Source of the DNA: Microgenomates group bacterium ADurb.Bin219
GTDB taxonomy: Bacteria > Patescibacteriota > Microgenomatia > UM-FILTER-40-11
NCBI GenBank assembly: GCA_002069945.1
Contig: MWCH01000010.1
Coordinates: 1-37,455 of the forward strand
Reading direction: 5' to 3'
Length of the DNA stretch: 37,455 nucleotides
Part shown: positions 24,992 through 33,294 of the stretch, one piece after another
Numbering within the stretch: position 1 is the stretch's first letter
How the letters are laid out: each line of letters opens with the position of its first letter
Notes under the pieces: generated by a model
Database searches by the model: none
What the model saw: the letters and a program-made list of their open reading frames with translations, nothing else
Told to the model about the DNA's origin: nothing
Program-made: the position numbers and the translations under genes

Positions 24992-25264
24992 CTAGGCCCT
25001 AAGAAGAAGAAACCAGATAACCAGGAAACCAAAGATTGCCGTTGATAAATATTCCAAAAATACCCGGAGGTGCAAATCCCCCATTAGAGAATGATGAATT
25101 ACTCCCCAAACAAGAAAAGCCAATCCGGTAAGGGCAACCACCACCAATTGAAAAGAACCGACAAACCGAAAATACCAAAAAGCCGCCAAGCCGATAAATA
25201 AAATAATTGCCAAAATCAAATAATGGCCAAAATAGTCCCTCAGTTTATTTAATAATTCGTTCAT
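24992..25264 (-). CDS. Small three-helix membrane protein, function unknown
   Basis: 90-residue hydrophobic protein not recognised. After a short amphipathic start (MNELLNKLRDYFGHY) there are three membrane segments, around residues 15-32, 37-54 and 68-87, with HHSLMGDLHLR in the loop between the second and third. The compact length and three helices suggest an accessory or structural membrane protein. It starts 18 bases after the stop of the CAP-domain gene and a T-rich run follows its own stop. No Shine-Dalgarno; a TAGAAT hexamer lies ten bases upstream, so it could be transcribed both with the CAP gene and alone. Confidence 0.7.
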   Translation of the reverse strand: MNELLNKLRDYFGHYLILAIILFIGLAAFWYFRFVGSFQLVVVALTGLAFLVWGVIHHSLMGDLHLRVFLEYLSTAIFGFLVIWFLLLRA

Positions 25265-25282
25265 CTTAATTTATATTCTAGC

Positions 25283-26215
25283 TTAAATAACCGCTCCCTG
25301 TTTGGAAATTAAAGCCAATAAAATTATAAATCCCAAAAACAGCAATTGGGCAAAACTCCGGCCGGAAAGACGGGGAGTTTTTCTTTCCGAAACCAAGATA
25401 AAATCAAAGAAGAAAGCGCCGAAAATCACTCCCACCAAGAAGATGCTGAGAATTTTGGTTAAGGAAAAAGGGTTGATTATCGGCACAAATTGTCCTTCAA
25501 CCTTATTGGTGACCGTTTCCTGGGTTGTGGCCGGAATTGCCGGCTGATTGACAGCCACAACCGGCGGATTTTCCGCTTTAACCGGCTGAGACTCAACTGC
25601 CGGCGCCTTGGCGACTGCCGGCGAGGGTTGAACAACCGGTTTATTGGCAACTGCCGTCGCCTGGCTGCCGAAAAGCTGGACTACCAGCGTTGTTTCCACC
25701 CCCAAAAGGCTGCCGTCAACAACCGCCACCCCGATTTCCTGATACTTGCCGTTAACAATATTTTCCTTATGCGAAGGCGAATTCATCCACGCCTGGACTA
25801 CCGATTCCGGATCCTGAAAATCACGCGCCAGATTCTCTCCGGCATAGCGGTATTTATAACCGACTTCCTTAAAAAAAGACCATGGATCCCGACCGGAAGG
25901 TGAATTATGCGCCCAATAATTAAAGGCAAACATATCGCCGGCTTTTCTCCTGGCCGCTTCCGAAAGCAAACCGTTTAATTTTAAAGGCGGAAGCCCCAAC
26001 TCTGCCCTCTTTTGATTCGTCAATTCAATAATTCTTTCCGGCGTAATATTGGAAGAAAAACCCAAAACTTTTACTCCGGTTAAATTGAAAAAATTAATAA
26101 AGATTTGCGAACAAACAAAAATCAGAGTCAGAAAAGAAAAAAACTGCGGTTTAAGCAATTTTGCCCGATAATTATTGCTGCGGTTGGGAATAAAAAGATC
26201 AAACAAATAGGACAT
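25283..26215 (-). CDS. CAP (SCP/PR1)-domain surface protein with membrane anchors
   Basis: 310 residues. A hydrophobic N-terminal segment at about 23-45 is followed by a CAP domain at about 57-184 with NQKRAELGLPPLKLN, H103 in YWAHNSPSG, the GEN motif at 126-128 and H149 in SPSHKENI, the usual metal-site residues of the fold. After it comes a Pro/Ala/Val-rich linker (190-240), then two helices (about 252-274 and 288-304). This makes it an extracellular domain tethered to the membrane. Bacterial CAP proteins are found in spore, biofilm and envelope roles, but no activity can be assigned. The ATG at 26215 is fixed by a complete promoter with leaderless geometry. Confidence 0.87.
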   Translation of the reverse strand: MSYLFDLFIPNRSNNYRAKLLKPQFFSFLTLIFVCSQIFINFFNLTGVKVLGFSSNITPERIIELTNQKRAELGLPPLKLNGLLSEAARRKAGDMFAFNYWAHNSPSGRDPWSFFKEVGYKYRYAGENLARDFQDPESVVQAWMNSPSHKENIVNGKYQEIGVAVVDGSLLGVETTLVVQLFGSQATAVANKPVVQPSPAVAKAPAVESQPVKAENPPVVAVNQPAIPATTQETVTNKVEGQFVPIINPFSLTKILSIFLVGVIFGAFFFDFILVSERKTPRLSGRSFAQLLFLGFIILLALISKQGAVI

Positions 26216-26221
26216 TAATTA

Positions 26222-26251
26222 ATTATCGGCCCAAGAGGGTATAAATGTCAA
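26222..26251 (-). promoter_or_regulatory. Promoter of the CAP gene, leaderless geometry
   Basis: Minus-strand consensus -35 TTGACA (26246-26251), an 18-base spacer and GATAAT (26222-26227), which ends six bases before ATG 26215. This is the best complete promoter of the leaderless type in the window. Confidence 0.7.
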
Positions 26252-26310
26252 AAACGAATATGCCGATTCTGAAAAATTTGACCGATAAGGTTTGATTTTT
26301 AATCCGAAGA

Positions 26311-27237
26311 TTAATCCTGGTCTTTTCTCAGTTTATAGAAAGCGCCGACAAGAAGAATCAATCCCAATCCGCCCAAAAAGTAAGGCCATTTTGATTTGGG
26401 CGTATTTTCACCTTTGACTTCACCTTCGGTTGCTCCGGCTCCGGCCAATTCTCCTTCTTCCTCCGAATCCTGATCGCCGGTCGGACCTTCTTTGGGTAAC
26501 CGAACCACCGTTCCCGAACTTCCGGATTTAACGGTTTGACCGGTAGTCGCGCCGGCGACCTGACCGGCACCGACAACTCCAGGAGCATCGGTAACGACAT
26601 CAGAAGCGTTTCCGGCGTGATCCAAGGCTCTTAAAGCGAAATAATAGTCAACGTCCCAATCCCCGCCGATTTCGCGGGATTTCGACTCACCCGGAGCGCA
26701 ACCGACTTCCGCAACCAGGGTACCGGAATCAGCCGTAAATGAAATTTCTTTAGATCTGTAAATATAGACTTTCTCAAAATCAATATCCGCCGGACATTTA
26801 AAATACAATCTGAAGACGGTAGCGTTAATTCTTTCTTTCCGATAATCCTCTACTTTACCCGGCGCCGTTGTATCTAAGGTCAGCTCAACAGTGTCGCTGT
26901 TCTTGGTGGTAGCACCGCTGACCGCCTGGGCATAAAATTGATATTTTCCTTCACCGGAAAAATCTTCTCCCCGCGTCTGAAATTTACCGGAATAATCGGT
27001 TTTATCTTTATCCGCCGTTTGTTTCCAGTCGGCCGCTCCTTCTTTCTTTATAAACAAATTGACTTTAATGGTCGCCTGGTCGGTTTCAATAGCGGTATAA
27101 AAAATCTGGAAATCGGTTGTATTGACCATACTGGGCGGCTGATTAAGAACAATATTCAACTCGCCGGCAAAAGCAGGAGTCGTAAAAACAAAAACCGTAA
27201 TGATTAAACTTAAAAAGATCTTAATTATTTTTTTCAT
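26311..27237 (-). CDS. Exported Ig/FnIII-like protein with a C-terminal membrane anchor
   Basis: 308 residues. Signal peptide at 1-24 (ends TPAFAGE), a first beta-sandwich module around 26-122 (LNQPPSMVNTTDFQIFYTA onward), and a second FnIII-like module around 124-215 with TAPGKVEDYR and YYFALRALDHAGN. A Gly/Glu-rich linker (215-281) leads to one helix (284-302) and a short basic tail. It is membrane-anchored on the outside; a structural or partner role for the giant protein next door is inferred from the 17-base overlap with that gene (27221-27237). LPKEG at 247-251 is too far from the helix to serve as a sorting signal. Exact domain family is not certain. Confidence 0.78.
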   Translation of the reverse strand: MKKIIKIFLSLIITVFVFTTPAFAGELNIVLNQPPSMVNTTDFQIFYTAIETDQATIKVNLFIKKEGAADWKQTADKDKTDYSGKFQTRGEDFSGEGKYQFYAQAVSGATTKNSDTVELTLDTTAPGKVEDYRKERINATVFRLYFKCPADIDFEKVYIYRSKEISFTADSGTLVAEVGCAPGESKSREIGGDWDVDYYFALRALDHAGNASDVVTDAPGVVGAGQVAGATTGQTVKSGSSGTVVRLPKEGPTGDQDSEEEGELAGAGATEGEVKGENTPKSKWPYFLGGLGLILLVGAFYKLRKDQD

Positions 27238-30200
27238 AGTCTTTTTTGCGATCAGCCATTCCTCTAAGTGAAAAGCCTAAAATTATAAAAGCAATCGCCA
27301 AAATCAGATAATCGTTAGGGGAGCCGGCCGCCGGTAAAACTTCGCCTGTGCTCGCGCCCAAAACCGAACCGACAATATTGGCAGACAAAGATAAAACCTG
27401 ACCAACCGGAACCTTTGAATAAGCCAGACCGCTGTTAACACCGAGACCGGTTCTTATTTGTTTTCCGGAAGCATAAGCGATATTGGTATAAGTACTCCCC
27501 TGGTTTCCCGAAGGAATAACCGCCTGGTATTCAATAACATTCACTTCTCCAGAGCTTAAATCACCCAAACTCCAAATCAAAATTGAACCGGTAATTACCG
27601 GAGTTGCCGAGGCGCCGTCAATTTTTCCCGAACCGGAAACGTAGGTAAAGCCAAAGGGCATCACGTCCATCACTGTTCCGTTGGTTAGCATTCTCTTGCC
27701 GTTGGTCACGGTTAAAGTATAAGTAACCGTCTCTCCGGCCGAAGCCCCGCTGGTTTTATTGTTGGTTTTTGTTAAAGCTAATTCAGCCGGAGCCACATTA
27801 AGGAAATCTTTTTCAAAATCGGCGCCGGAAGTTAAGTTCATTTCGTCGGTTATCCGGTAATCGTCCTGGGTAGTAAATCCGTCTGTCGGCGAATAGCCGT
27901 TAATCTGGGGATCTTTCAAATCCTCTTTTACTCTATAAGTTCCTGAGGTAAGATTACCGAAAAGGTAACATCCGGCTTCTCCGGTTTCGGCAACAAGAAC
28001 TTCTTCCCATACTTCTTCACATCGGTCATCAAAAGCGGCAACCGTCAATCCGTCCTGCTGGCGGCAAGTTTTCTTTTCCAAGATTAAAGTTACGCCGCTG
28101 ATTCCGATTTCGCCTTCCTCTTTTACTCCGTCTCCGTCCAAGTCGTCATATTTGCAGGCATTAATTTGGCCAAGTTTGAAATTACCGAAATTATATTCCG
28201 GACCTTCAACCATATTTTGGGAAACAGAAAATCCTAACGGGTTGGAATCCGGTAAAGTGACTAAATGACATGCCGGCTCGATCGGATACGTTTGAAGCCA
28301 ACCCGATTTTTGAATCTCGCAAACTCGATAGGTACCCATAACTAAATCTTCAAACCAATACCAGCCAAAATGTAATGGGTCCGAATCCGAAGAAGTTGTC
28401 GTCTTTAGTTCGCCAGTATCCCATAAAGAGTTATTGTTTTGGTCAATGAAGATCTCCCAGCCGGGAAGCTTTTCTTCATCATAATCAACCATCCCATCGC
28501 TATCCAAGTCGTCCCATTTATAACCATGGATAGATCCGTTCTGATGATTGCCAACATAGCAAACCAGTCTTTGGCCGGGATTAACGATAACTGATTCACC
28601 ATTCGCTGGAGCGGCAACTTCCACAAGCATGAAATTGTTAACGTCATTATTGCTCTCACAATAAGTAACGGTATGCTCCCAACCAATCTTAGTATTTTCC
28701 GTCAGAATATAGTTACCGGAAGCCAAATCAAATAAGGTACTGCCGGAGTTGTCGGTCGTCTGAGTTGTGGCGCTACCACCGACTTTTGTCATAACCATCT
28801 CCCAATCGGAAAGATATGGTTCGTCTGTATCTTTAACCCCGTTTCCGTTTAGGTCATTAAATTTATAGACAGTAATCTTTCCTCGATTGACATTGCCAAA
28901 TTCAAGTTCATTATTGGAGTGTATATCGTCGTGAATAGTGATACTCTTGCAATTATCGGAAGTAATCTGCCAGCCTGATTGCTCAATCTCTTTTACCCAA
29001 TAAGTTTTTCCTTGATAAAGACCTTCAAACTTCGCCCGACCGGGTAATCCCGTTGACTCATCGGTAACGGCACTCGTCAACGGTGTGCCGGTGCAAGTTT
29101 CGTTATCATAGAGCTCCATTGTCCAACCATTAAGAGTATTTTCCCCTGTGTCCCAAGTATTATTCATGTTATCGTCTTCATATTTCAAAACATATAAAGG
29201 CAATGATTTTCGAGTATTGGTTATGGTGCAATTTTTGTCTTCACCGGCGGCCAAAACAATATGGCCGGTGGAATCGCAATCACCGCCAAAGACGGCGGTG
29301 TAATTATTTAAATCGGTCCCTGTCCCGGCTGTCTCTGTAACCGCATGATTATAACCAATATCTACTCTCAGCAGATTTGAGGTAAAGTTATTGCCAACAT
29401 CGGTACCAACCTGATTGCCATCAATAAATAAATTAAACAATCCGGGATCATCAGACGGTGAAATCAATTTGGTTACGGTCAAGGTTGGGATTTTTGTATT
29501 GGTAAAAGTACAAACGACAGTCTCGCCCGCTTCCAAACTAATATTGGCTAAATTTCCGGCCGCGGCGCTTGGACCGCTATTTTGATTCGGATCAAGACAG
29601 GTAATATTAGTTAAATTCCAGCCGGTCGAAACGGTTTCCGATACCGAATACTCACCCGAAGCAATCCACCCGCTTTCAGTTGACTCACCGTCACTTAGAT
29701 TAAGATTGGTTCTACTCCAACTCGGATCAAATTCAAAAGACTGAGTTGATCCATCGGGCAAAGTTTGTTTTTCAATAATGATTTTGCCGCCTTCTAGCTC
29801 AACCGTGGCATCGTCTGTTTTTGTATCTTGAGAACCTTCGTTATCAGTACCAACCGCTTCTACAACGTCCGTATAAAAACCAGGAGCACCGCTAACTGCA
29901 CCAGTAAACTTACAAGTATATTTACCACCGTTGGCCAAAATGGTAACCCCTGTCTTGCAGGTTCCATTATTGTTTAAGTTGCCATAAACATCATCTGTGA
30001 GGCTGGTTAAGGTTACATCCTCTTTACTATTGTTCTTTATCTCGACGGTAAACTCGACATCACCACCCGGAACCGGTAGTAAAGTTGTGCCGGCGGTCTT
30101 GGTCACTTCAATAGACGGTTTAACGTCAGAAAAGTCAACCGTAGCGTCATCATCGTCAGTCGCTTCGGTCTTGTCATTATCAACCGCTTTGCCGGTAAAG

Positions 30201-32512
30201 ACATTGTTGTGGTCAGCTCCGGAATGATCTCCTTCAACCCATGTGGTAATGTCAAATTCACAAGAAGCACCGGCAGCCAGGACAATGCCAACGGCACAGT
30301 CGGCATCACCGGTCAAAGTACCGTAAACAGAATCTTCAAGACTGGTAATGGTAACCGGTTCTTCGGTGGAGGTGTTTTTAACTTCAAAGGTAAAGGTCAC
30401 ATTGCCGCCGGTTTCCGGAACACTGGTGGGATCGGCGGTCTTGGTCACTTCAATAGACGGTTTAACGTCAGAAAAGTCAACCGTAGCGTCATCATCGTCA
30501 GTAATACCACTGGCGGTTGCAGTCACAATATTGGTATGGTTTTGTCCCGCTTCTCCGGAAATATATTTGGTAAATTTGCATTCGTAATATCCTAAAGAGA
30601 CAATTGTTTGTGGCACGTCGCAGGTCCCCACTCCATCTAGATCTCCAAATTTATTATCAGAAAGAGAGGTTAAATTTATCGACACAGCGCTGGGATTTTC
30701 AACTTTAACCGTAAATTCTACATTACCGCCGGTTTCGGGAATCGAAGTCGGGTTAGCAGTTTTTAAAACATTCACGCTTAATTTGGAATTAGTAAAGGTA
30801 CACGTGATTGTCTCACTGGGATCCAATTCCAAACTTGCGGCAGTTTCCGTATCACCAATCGAGCTAATACAGGAAGAAACCGTATTCCATCCGCTGATTG
30901 CCGTTTCCGCAACCGAATATGTGCCAGCCATTAATTCCTGTTCATTTGGAGTAGCCGTGTCAGTAAGACTAAATCCGGAATATCCCGAACCGGTAGTCGT
31001 AAAGTTAAAGCTCTGAGAATCTCCGGAAGGATTAGTTACTTTGTCAACAACAATTTTTCCTTGCTTATACGAGTTGGTAAAAGTACAAACTACTGAGTCA
31101 ACTGTATTGCCCGCACTCCCTATTACAATATTTGAGATATTAGTTCCAATGCCACTAAGATATGACGAACCGTTTTTCGCACAATTCCAGAAAGTAGAGT
31201 AATCATTGATATTAGTTCCCAAGCCGGCTGTTTCCGTAATGCTATAAGTTCCAAGATCTACGGCAAGAATGCCCGTATTACCATCTCCACTTATTGATGG
31301 ATTAAGACTGGTTGGACCAGAAATTGTAAAGTTCCAATTTGTTAATGAATTGTTTGGATCTACGTCCTTATAAATTACCAAGATGCCTTTGTTGTTGCGA
31401 ATAATAATACAATCAGACGGATCGGAGTTTGGTTGCTCCGAAGGATAAGAACAAACATCTAATAAACTGGCACTCAAAGGGCCGCCGACATCTTCCAATT
31501 GGATCGCACAAGTTACTTTGGCATCTAAAGGATAGTCCTGACCCGTAATGAAAGGATCATTGTTGGCTAAAGACATTTCGCATGTGCTGGAAATTCCAGT
31601 AACTAAAGCGCTATCAGCGCAACGATCGACCCTTTTATCACTACAGCTATAAAGTCGCGGACTATCCTCAATTTGAATCCTATCGCCCTTCCAGGTAACG
31701 CATAGAGAATAATTGGCGTAACCGTCGTTGTCTGTATCAAATAACGAGCAAGCGTCTGCCGTATTGGATCCAGAAAGAGAAGTAATATCCCAATTCCAAT
31801 AGACATTCAGGGGATCTATTGAACTTAAATCTCGACAAAGCAAGGTTAAATCTTTTTGGCCCGGTTCATCGTTTGCTCCATCTGCGTCAGGTACGGGAGT
31901 ACAAGAAAAAGAGGCAGCTAGAGTTGATAGTTGAAGAATCGACTGGGGAGGTATAGTCGTTGGCGTTGGCAGAGAAGTTGTTGGTGTAAGTACAATTGTA
32001 GGAATAATCGTTGGAATCTCAGTCGTACAAGAACCATTATTTAACCAGTCCTCTTCTGCTGTCGTTAAACTTAACTCGCTTATTCCACCATTAAAATAGT
32101 CAGTAACGATACCCTCAGATAAACAAAACCATTTGGCAACCTTAGTCGCTTCTTCTTTATTTTTGCTCGCCGAAATTTTAACAATTGCTCTTTTAACGGT
32201 ATCGGCAACGCAAGTTCCTCCCGCGGAACAAGTTCCGGCGTAAATTGAAACAGGGTTAGTACCGGCAGTGCTTTGAATCTCCGTTTTTGTTGAGGCTTTC
32301 CAGAAAAAATTGTAGCCTTCGGAGTCCCAAGGCTTATCGAGTGAAAAATCAAAAGTATTTGAGCCCGGAGTGTAATTGGCGGAGACGGTAGGAGAAGCGG
32401 CAAAAGCTTTCTTGACCAAAAAAGGAACTACCGGAGCGATAGTGTTAATAAAAAGATTTACCGCCGTTAAGAGAGAAACAACTTTCTGAAAACGACTTGC
32501 TTTTTTTGACAT
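27221..32512 (-). CDS. 1763-residue modular surface protein with LPAAG sorting signal
   Basis: Very large exported adhesin- or S-layer-like protein. Order of parts: long signal peptide (1-39, ends KKAFA), unique Cys-containing region (40-375) with a Thr/Pro linker at 164-190, prealbumin/SpaA-like modules at about 376-480 and 484-577, three DUF11-like modules (579-682, 685-797, 799-905), two more prealbumin-like modules (908-1006, 1009-1101), four SdrD B-like modules with Asn/Asp-rich loops such as DLNGNGVKDTDE (about 1105-1208, 1211-1322, 1326-1444, 1448-1572), and a last DUF11 module (1577-1685). LPAAG (1726-1730), a hydrophobic helix and a basic tail end it, the layout of a sortase substrate although canonical is LPxTG. 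The sortase gene is just upstream. A consensus promoter drives it. Confidence 0.9.
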   Translation of the reverse strand: MSKKASRFQKVVSLLTAVNLFINTIAPVVPFLVKKAFAASPTVSANYTPGSNTFDFSLDKPWDSEGYNFFWKASTKTEIQSTAGTNPVSIYAGTCSAGGTCVADTVKRAIVKISASKNKEEATKVAKWFCLSEGIVTDYFNGGISELSLTTAEEDWLNNGSCTTEIPTIIPTIVLTPTTSLPTPTTIPPQSILQLSTLAASFSCTPVPDADGANDEPGQKDLTLLCRDLSSIDPLNVYWNWDITSLSGSNTADACSLFDTDNDGYANYSLCVTWKGDRIQIEDSPRLYSCSDKRVDRCADSALVTGISSTCEMSLANNDPFITGQDYPLDAKVTCAIQLEDVGGPLSASLLDVCSYPSEQPNSDPSDCIIIRNNKGILVIYKDVDPNNSLTNWNFTISGPTSLNPSISGDGNTGILAVDLGTYSITETAGLGTNINDYSTFWNCAKNGSSYLSGIGTNISNIVIGSAGNTVDSVVCTFTNSYKQGKIVVDKVTNPSGDSQSFNFTTTGSGYSGFSLTDTATPNEQELMAGTYSVAETAISGWNTVSSCISSIGDTETAASLELDPSETITCTFTNSKLSVNVLKTANPTSIPETGGNVEFTVKVENPSAVSINLTSLSDNKFGDLDGVGTCDVPQTIVSLGYYECKFTKYISGEAGQNHTNIVTATASGITDDDDATVDFSDVKPSIEVTKTADPTSVPETGGNVTFTFEVKNTSTEEPVTITSLEDSVYGTLTGDADCAVGIVLAAGASCEFDITTWVEGDHSGADHNNVFTGKAVDNDKTEATDDDDATVDFSDVKPSIEVTKTAGTTLLPVPGGDVEFTVEIKNNSKEDVTLTSLTDDVYGNLNNNGTCKTGVTILANGGKYTCKFTGAVSGAPGFYTDVVEAVGTDNEGSQDTKTDDATVELEGGKIIIEKQTLPDGSTQSFEFDPSWSRTNLNLSDGESTESGWIASGEYSVSETVSTGWNLTNITCLDPNQNSGPSAAAGNLANISLEAGETVVCTFTNTKIPTLTVTKLISPSDDPGLFNLFIDGNQVGTDVGNNFTSNLLRVDIGYNHAVTETAGTGTDLNNYTAVFGGDCDSTGHIVLAAGEDKNCTITNTRKSLPLYVLKYEDDNMNNTWDTGENTLNGWTMELYDNETCTGTPLTSAVTDESTGLPGRAKFEGLYQGKTYWVKEIEQSGWQITSDNCKSITIHDDIHSNNELEFGNVNRGKITVYKFNDLNGNGVKDTDEPYLSDWEMVMTKVGGSATTQTTDNSGSTLFDLASGNYILTENTKIGWEHTVTYCESNNDVNNFMLVEVAAPANGESVIVNPGQRLVCYVGNHQNGSIHGYKWDDLDSDGMVDYDEEKLPGWEIFIDQNNNSLWDTGELKTTTSSDSDPLHFGWYWFEDLVMGTYRVCEIQKSGWLQTYPIEPACHLVTLPDSNPLGFSVSQNMVEGPEYNFGNFKLGQINACKYDDLDGDGVKEEGEIGISGVTLILEKKTCRQQDGLTVAAFDDRCEEVWEEVLVAETGEAGCYLFGNLTSGTYRVKEDLKDPQINGYSPTDGFTTQDDYRITDEMNLTSGADFEKDFLNVAPAELALTKTNNKTSGASAGETVTYTLTVTNGKRMLTNGTVMDVMPFGFTYVSGSGKIDGASATPVITGSILIWSLGDLSSGEVNVIEYQAVIPSGNQGSTYTNIAYASGKQIRTGLGVNSGLAYSKVPVGQVLSLSANIVGSVLGASTGEVLPAAGSPNDYLILAIAFIILGFSLRGMADRKKDYEKNN
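30091..30160. repeat. 70-base direct repeat, copy A, in the surface protein gene
   Basis: Identical in every base to 30433-30502, 342 bases (114 codons) away. It codes for the junction DDDDATVDFSDVKPSIEVTK between two DUF11-like modules. This is an intragenic module duplication with recent sequence homogenisation, not a mobile element. Confidence 0.9.
30433..30502. repeat. 70-base direct repeat, copy B, in the surface protein gene
   Basis: Second copy of the identical 70-base unit at 30091-30160. The modules on either side have diverged much more than this junction, so homogenisation is limited to the hinge. It could support module gain or loss by recombination. Confidence 0.9.
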
Positions 32513-32532
32513 AACAGTGGTTTGTTTCCAGA

Positions 32533-32561
32533 ATTATATCCTATATATCTAGCCATGTCAA
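32533..32561 (-). promoter_or_regulatory. Full consensus promoter for the surface protein unit
   Basis: Minus-strand TTGACA (32556-32561), a 17-base spacer and TATAAT (32533-32538): both hexamers match consensus exactly with the optimal spacer. The predicted leader is about 14 bases with no clear Shine-Dalgarno. It is the strongest promoter in the window, fitting a highly made surface protein. Confidence 0.85.
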
Positions 32562-32640
32562 ATTTTCAACGATTTAAATTGCCTCGAAAAAATCACCTGG
32601 AGAAATCGTCTTTGCCTAGCTTATATCCAATAATTATATT

Positions 32641-33285
32641 TTAATTATTGATCTCTTTTTTCTTTGCTCTGACAATAAGCCTTTTAAGAGTAGTCCCGGG
32701 AGGATAACAGGTTTGTAAAGTTAAAATTTCTTCTTCGTCCGAGTCCAAATAATGAATTGCTTCCGGAAAAACGACCTTTTTTTCAATTACTTCATAACGG
32801 AAAAGACTGTTCTTGTAAAAAATGTCAATTTCATCCCCGTTTTCCAGTTTGCCTAGCAGATAAAAAACGGCATTATATTGCCGAAAGTTCAAAAACGAGT
32901 CGGTTGAATGGGCAAACAAATAAATATTCCTTCCCCCTCCCGGAAAACCGGTTCCTTTAGCGTGGGCAACGCCCTCCTTTAAAACCGGAAGATAACCTTT
33001 TGAATCAAAGGGGCTGACTTCGGCAAAAATCTTGGCGTTGGCCTTAATCTTGGGAATTACTATCCCAAAATTCAAATCGACCGGTTCAATATATTTTGCT
33101 TTTTCGTCAAAAAAAAGCCGGTCGTTGTTTGTCTGCTCGGTATCCGTGTTCGGATCGGAAACCAGATAAGAAACTCCGGAAAAATTTTTGATCTGGTAGT
33201 TTATTTCCAAAATTAAAGGTTTGGTAAAAATCAACAGTAATAACAAAATTCCCAATAAAATGGCGATATTCCCGATTTTTTTCAT
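32641..33285 (-). CDS. Sortase
   Basis: 214-residue membrane-anchored transpeptidase of the sortase superfamily; subclass not assigned (class D/E-like by length). A single N-terminal helix (about 6-26) is followed by the catalytic domain: H126 in YLFAHSTDS, C193 in TLQTCYPPGT and R202 in LKRLIVRA form the expected His-Cys-Arg triad. It cleaves a sorting motif in exported proteins and joins them to an envelope acceptor; the LPAAG protein encoded directly downstream is the obvious candidate. The ATG at 33285 is nine bases after the galE stop, so it is probably transcribed with galE and the VanZ-like gene, while its presumed substrate has its own strong promoter. Confidence 0.9.
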   Translation of the reverse strand: MKKIGNIAILLGILLLLLIFTKPLILEINYQIKNFSGVSYLVSDPNTDTEQTNNDRLFFDEKAKYIEPVDLNFGIVIPKIKANAKIFAEVSPFDSKGYLPVLKEGVAHAKGTGFPGGGRNIYLFAHSTDSFLNFRQYNAVFYLLGKLENGDEIDIFYKNSLFRYEVIEKKVVFPEAIHYLDSDEEEILTLQTCYPPGTTLKRLIVRAKKKEINN

Positions 33286-33294
33286 CAGCGTTTT

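Noticed and set aside
25490-25903. Plus-strand open frame of 137 codons opposite the CAP gene
   Set aside because: It is antisense to a clear CAP domain with conserved motifs, is Arg-rich as expected of a shadow frame, and has no ribosome site or family match.
26299-26314. Six-pair hairpin with a TTCG tetraloop at the end of the Ig/FnIII-like gene as a terminator
   Set aside because: The stem includes the stop codon and the sequence after it on the transcribed strand is A-rich, not a T run.
26559-26573. LPKEG at residues 247-251 region of the Ig/FnIII-like protein as a second sortase signal (position approximate)
   Set aside because: It lies more than 30 residues before the membrane helix, whereas sorting motifs sit directly before it.
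30209-30595. Plus-strand open frames inside the giant surface protein gene
   Set aside because: Several similar shadows recur at each repeated module, which shows they follow from the sense-strand repeats.
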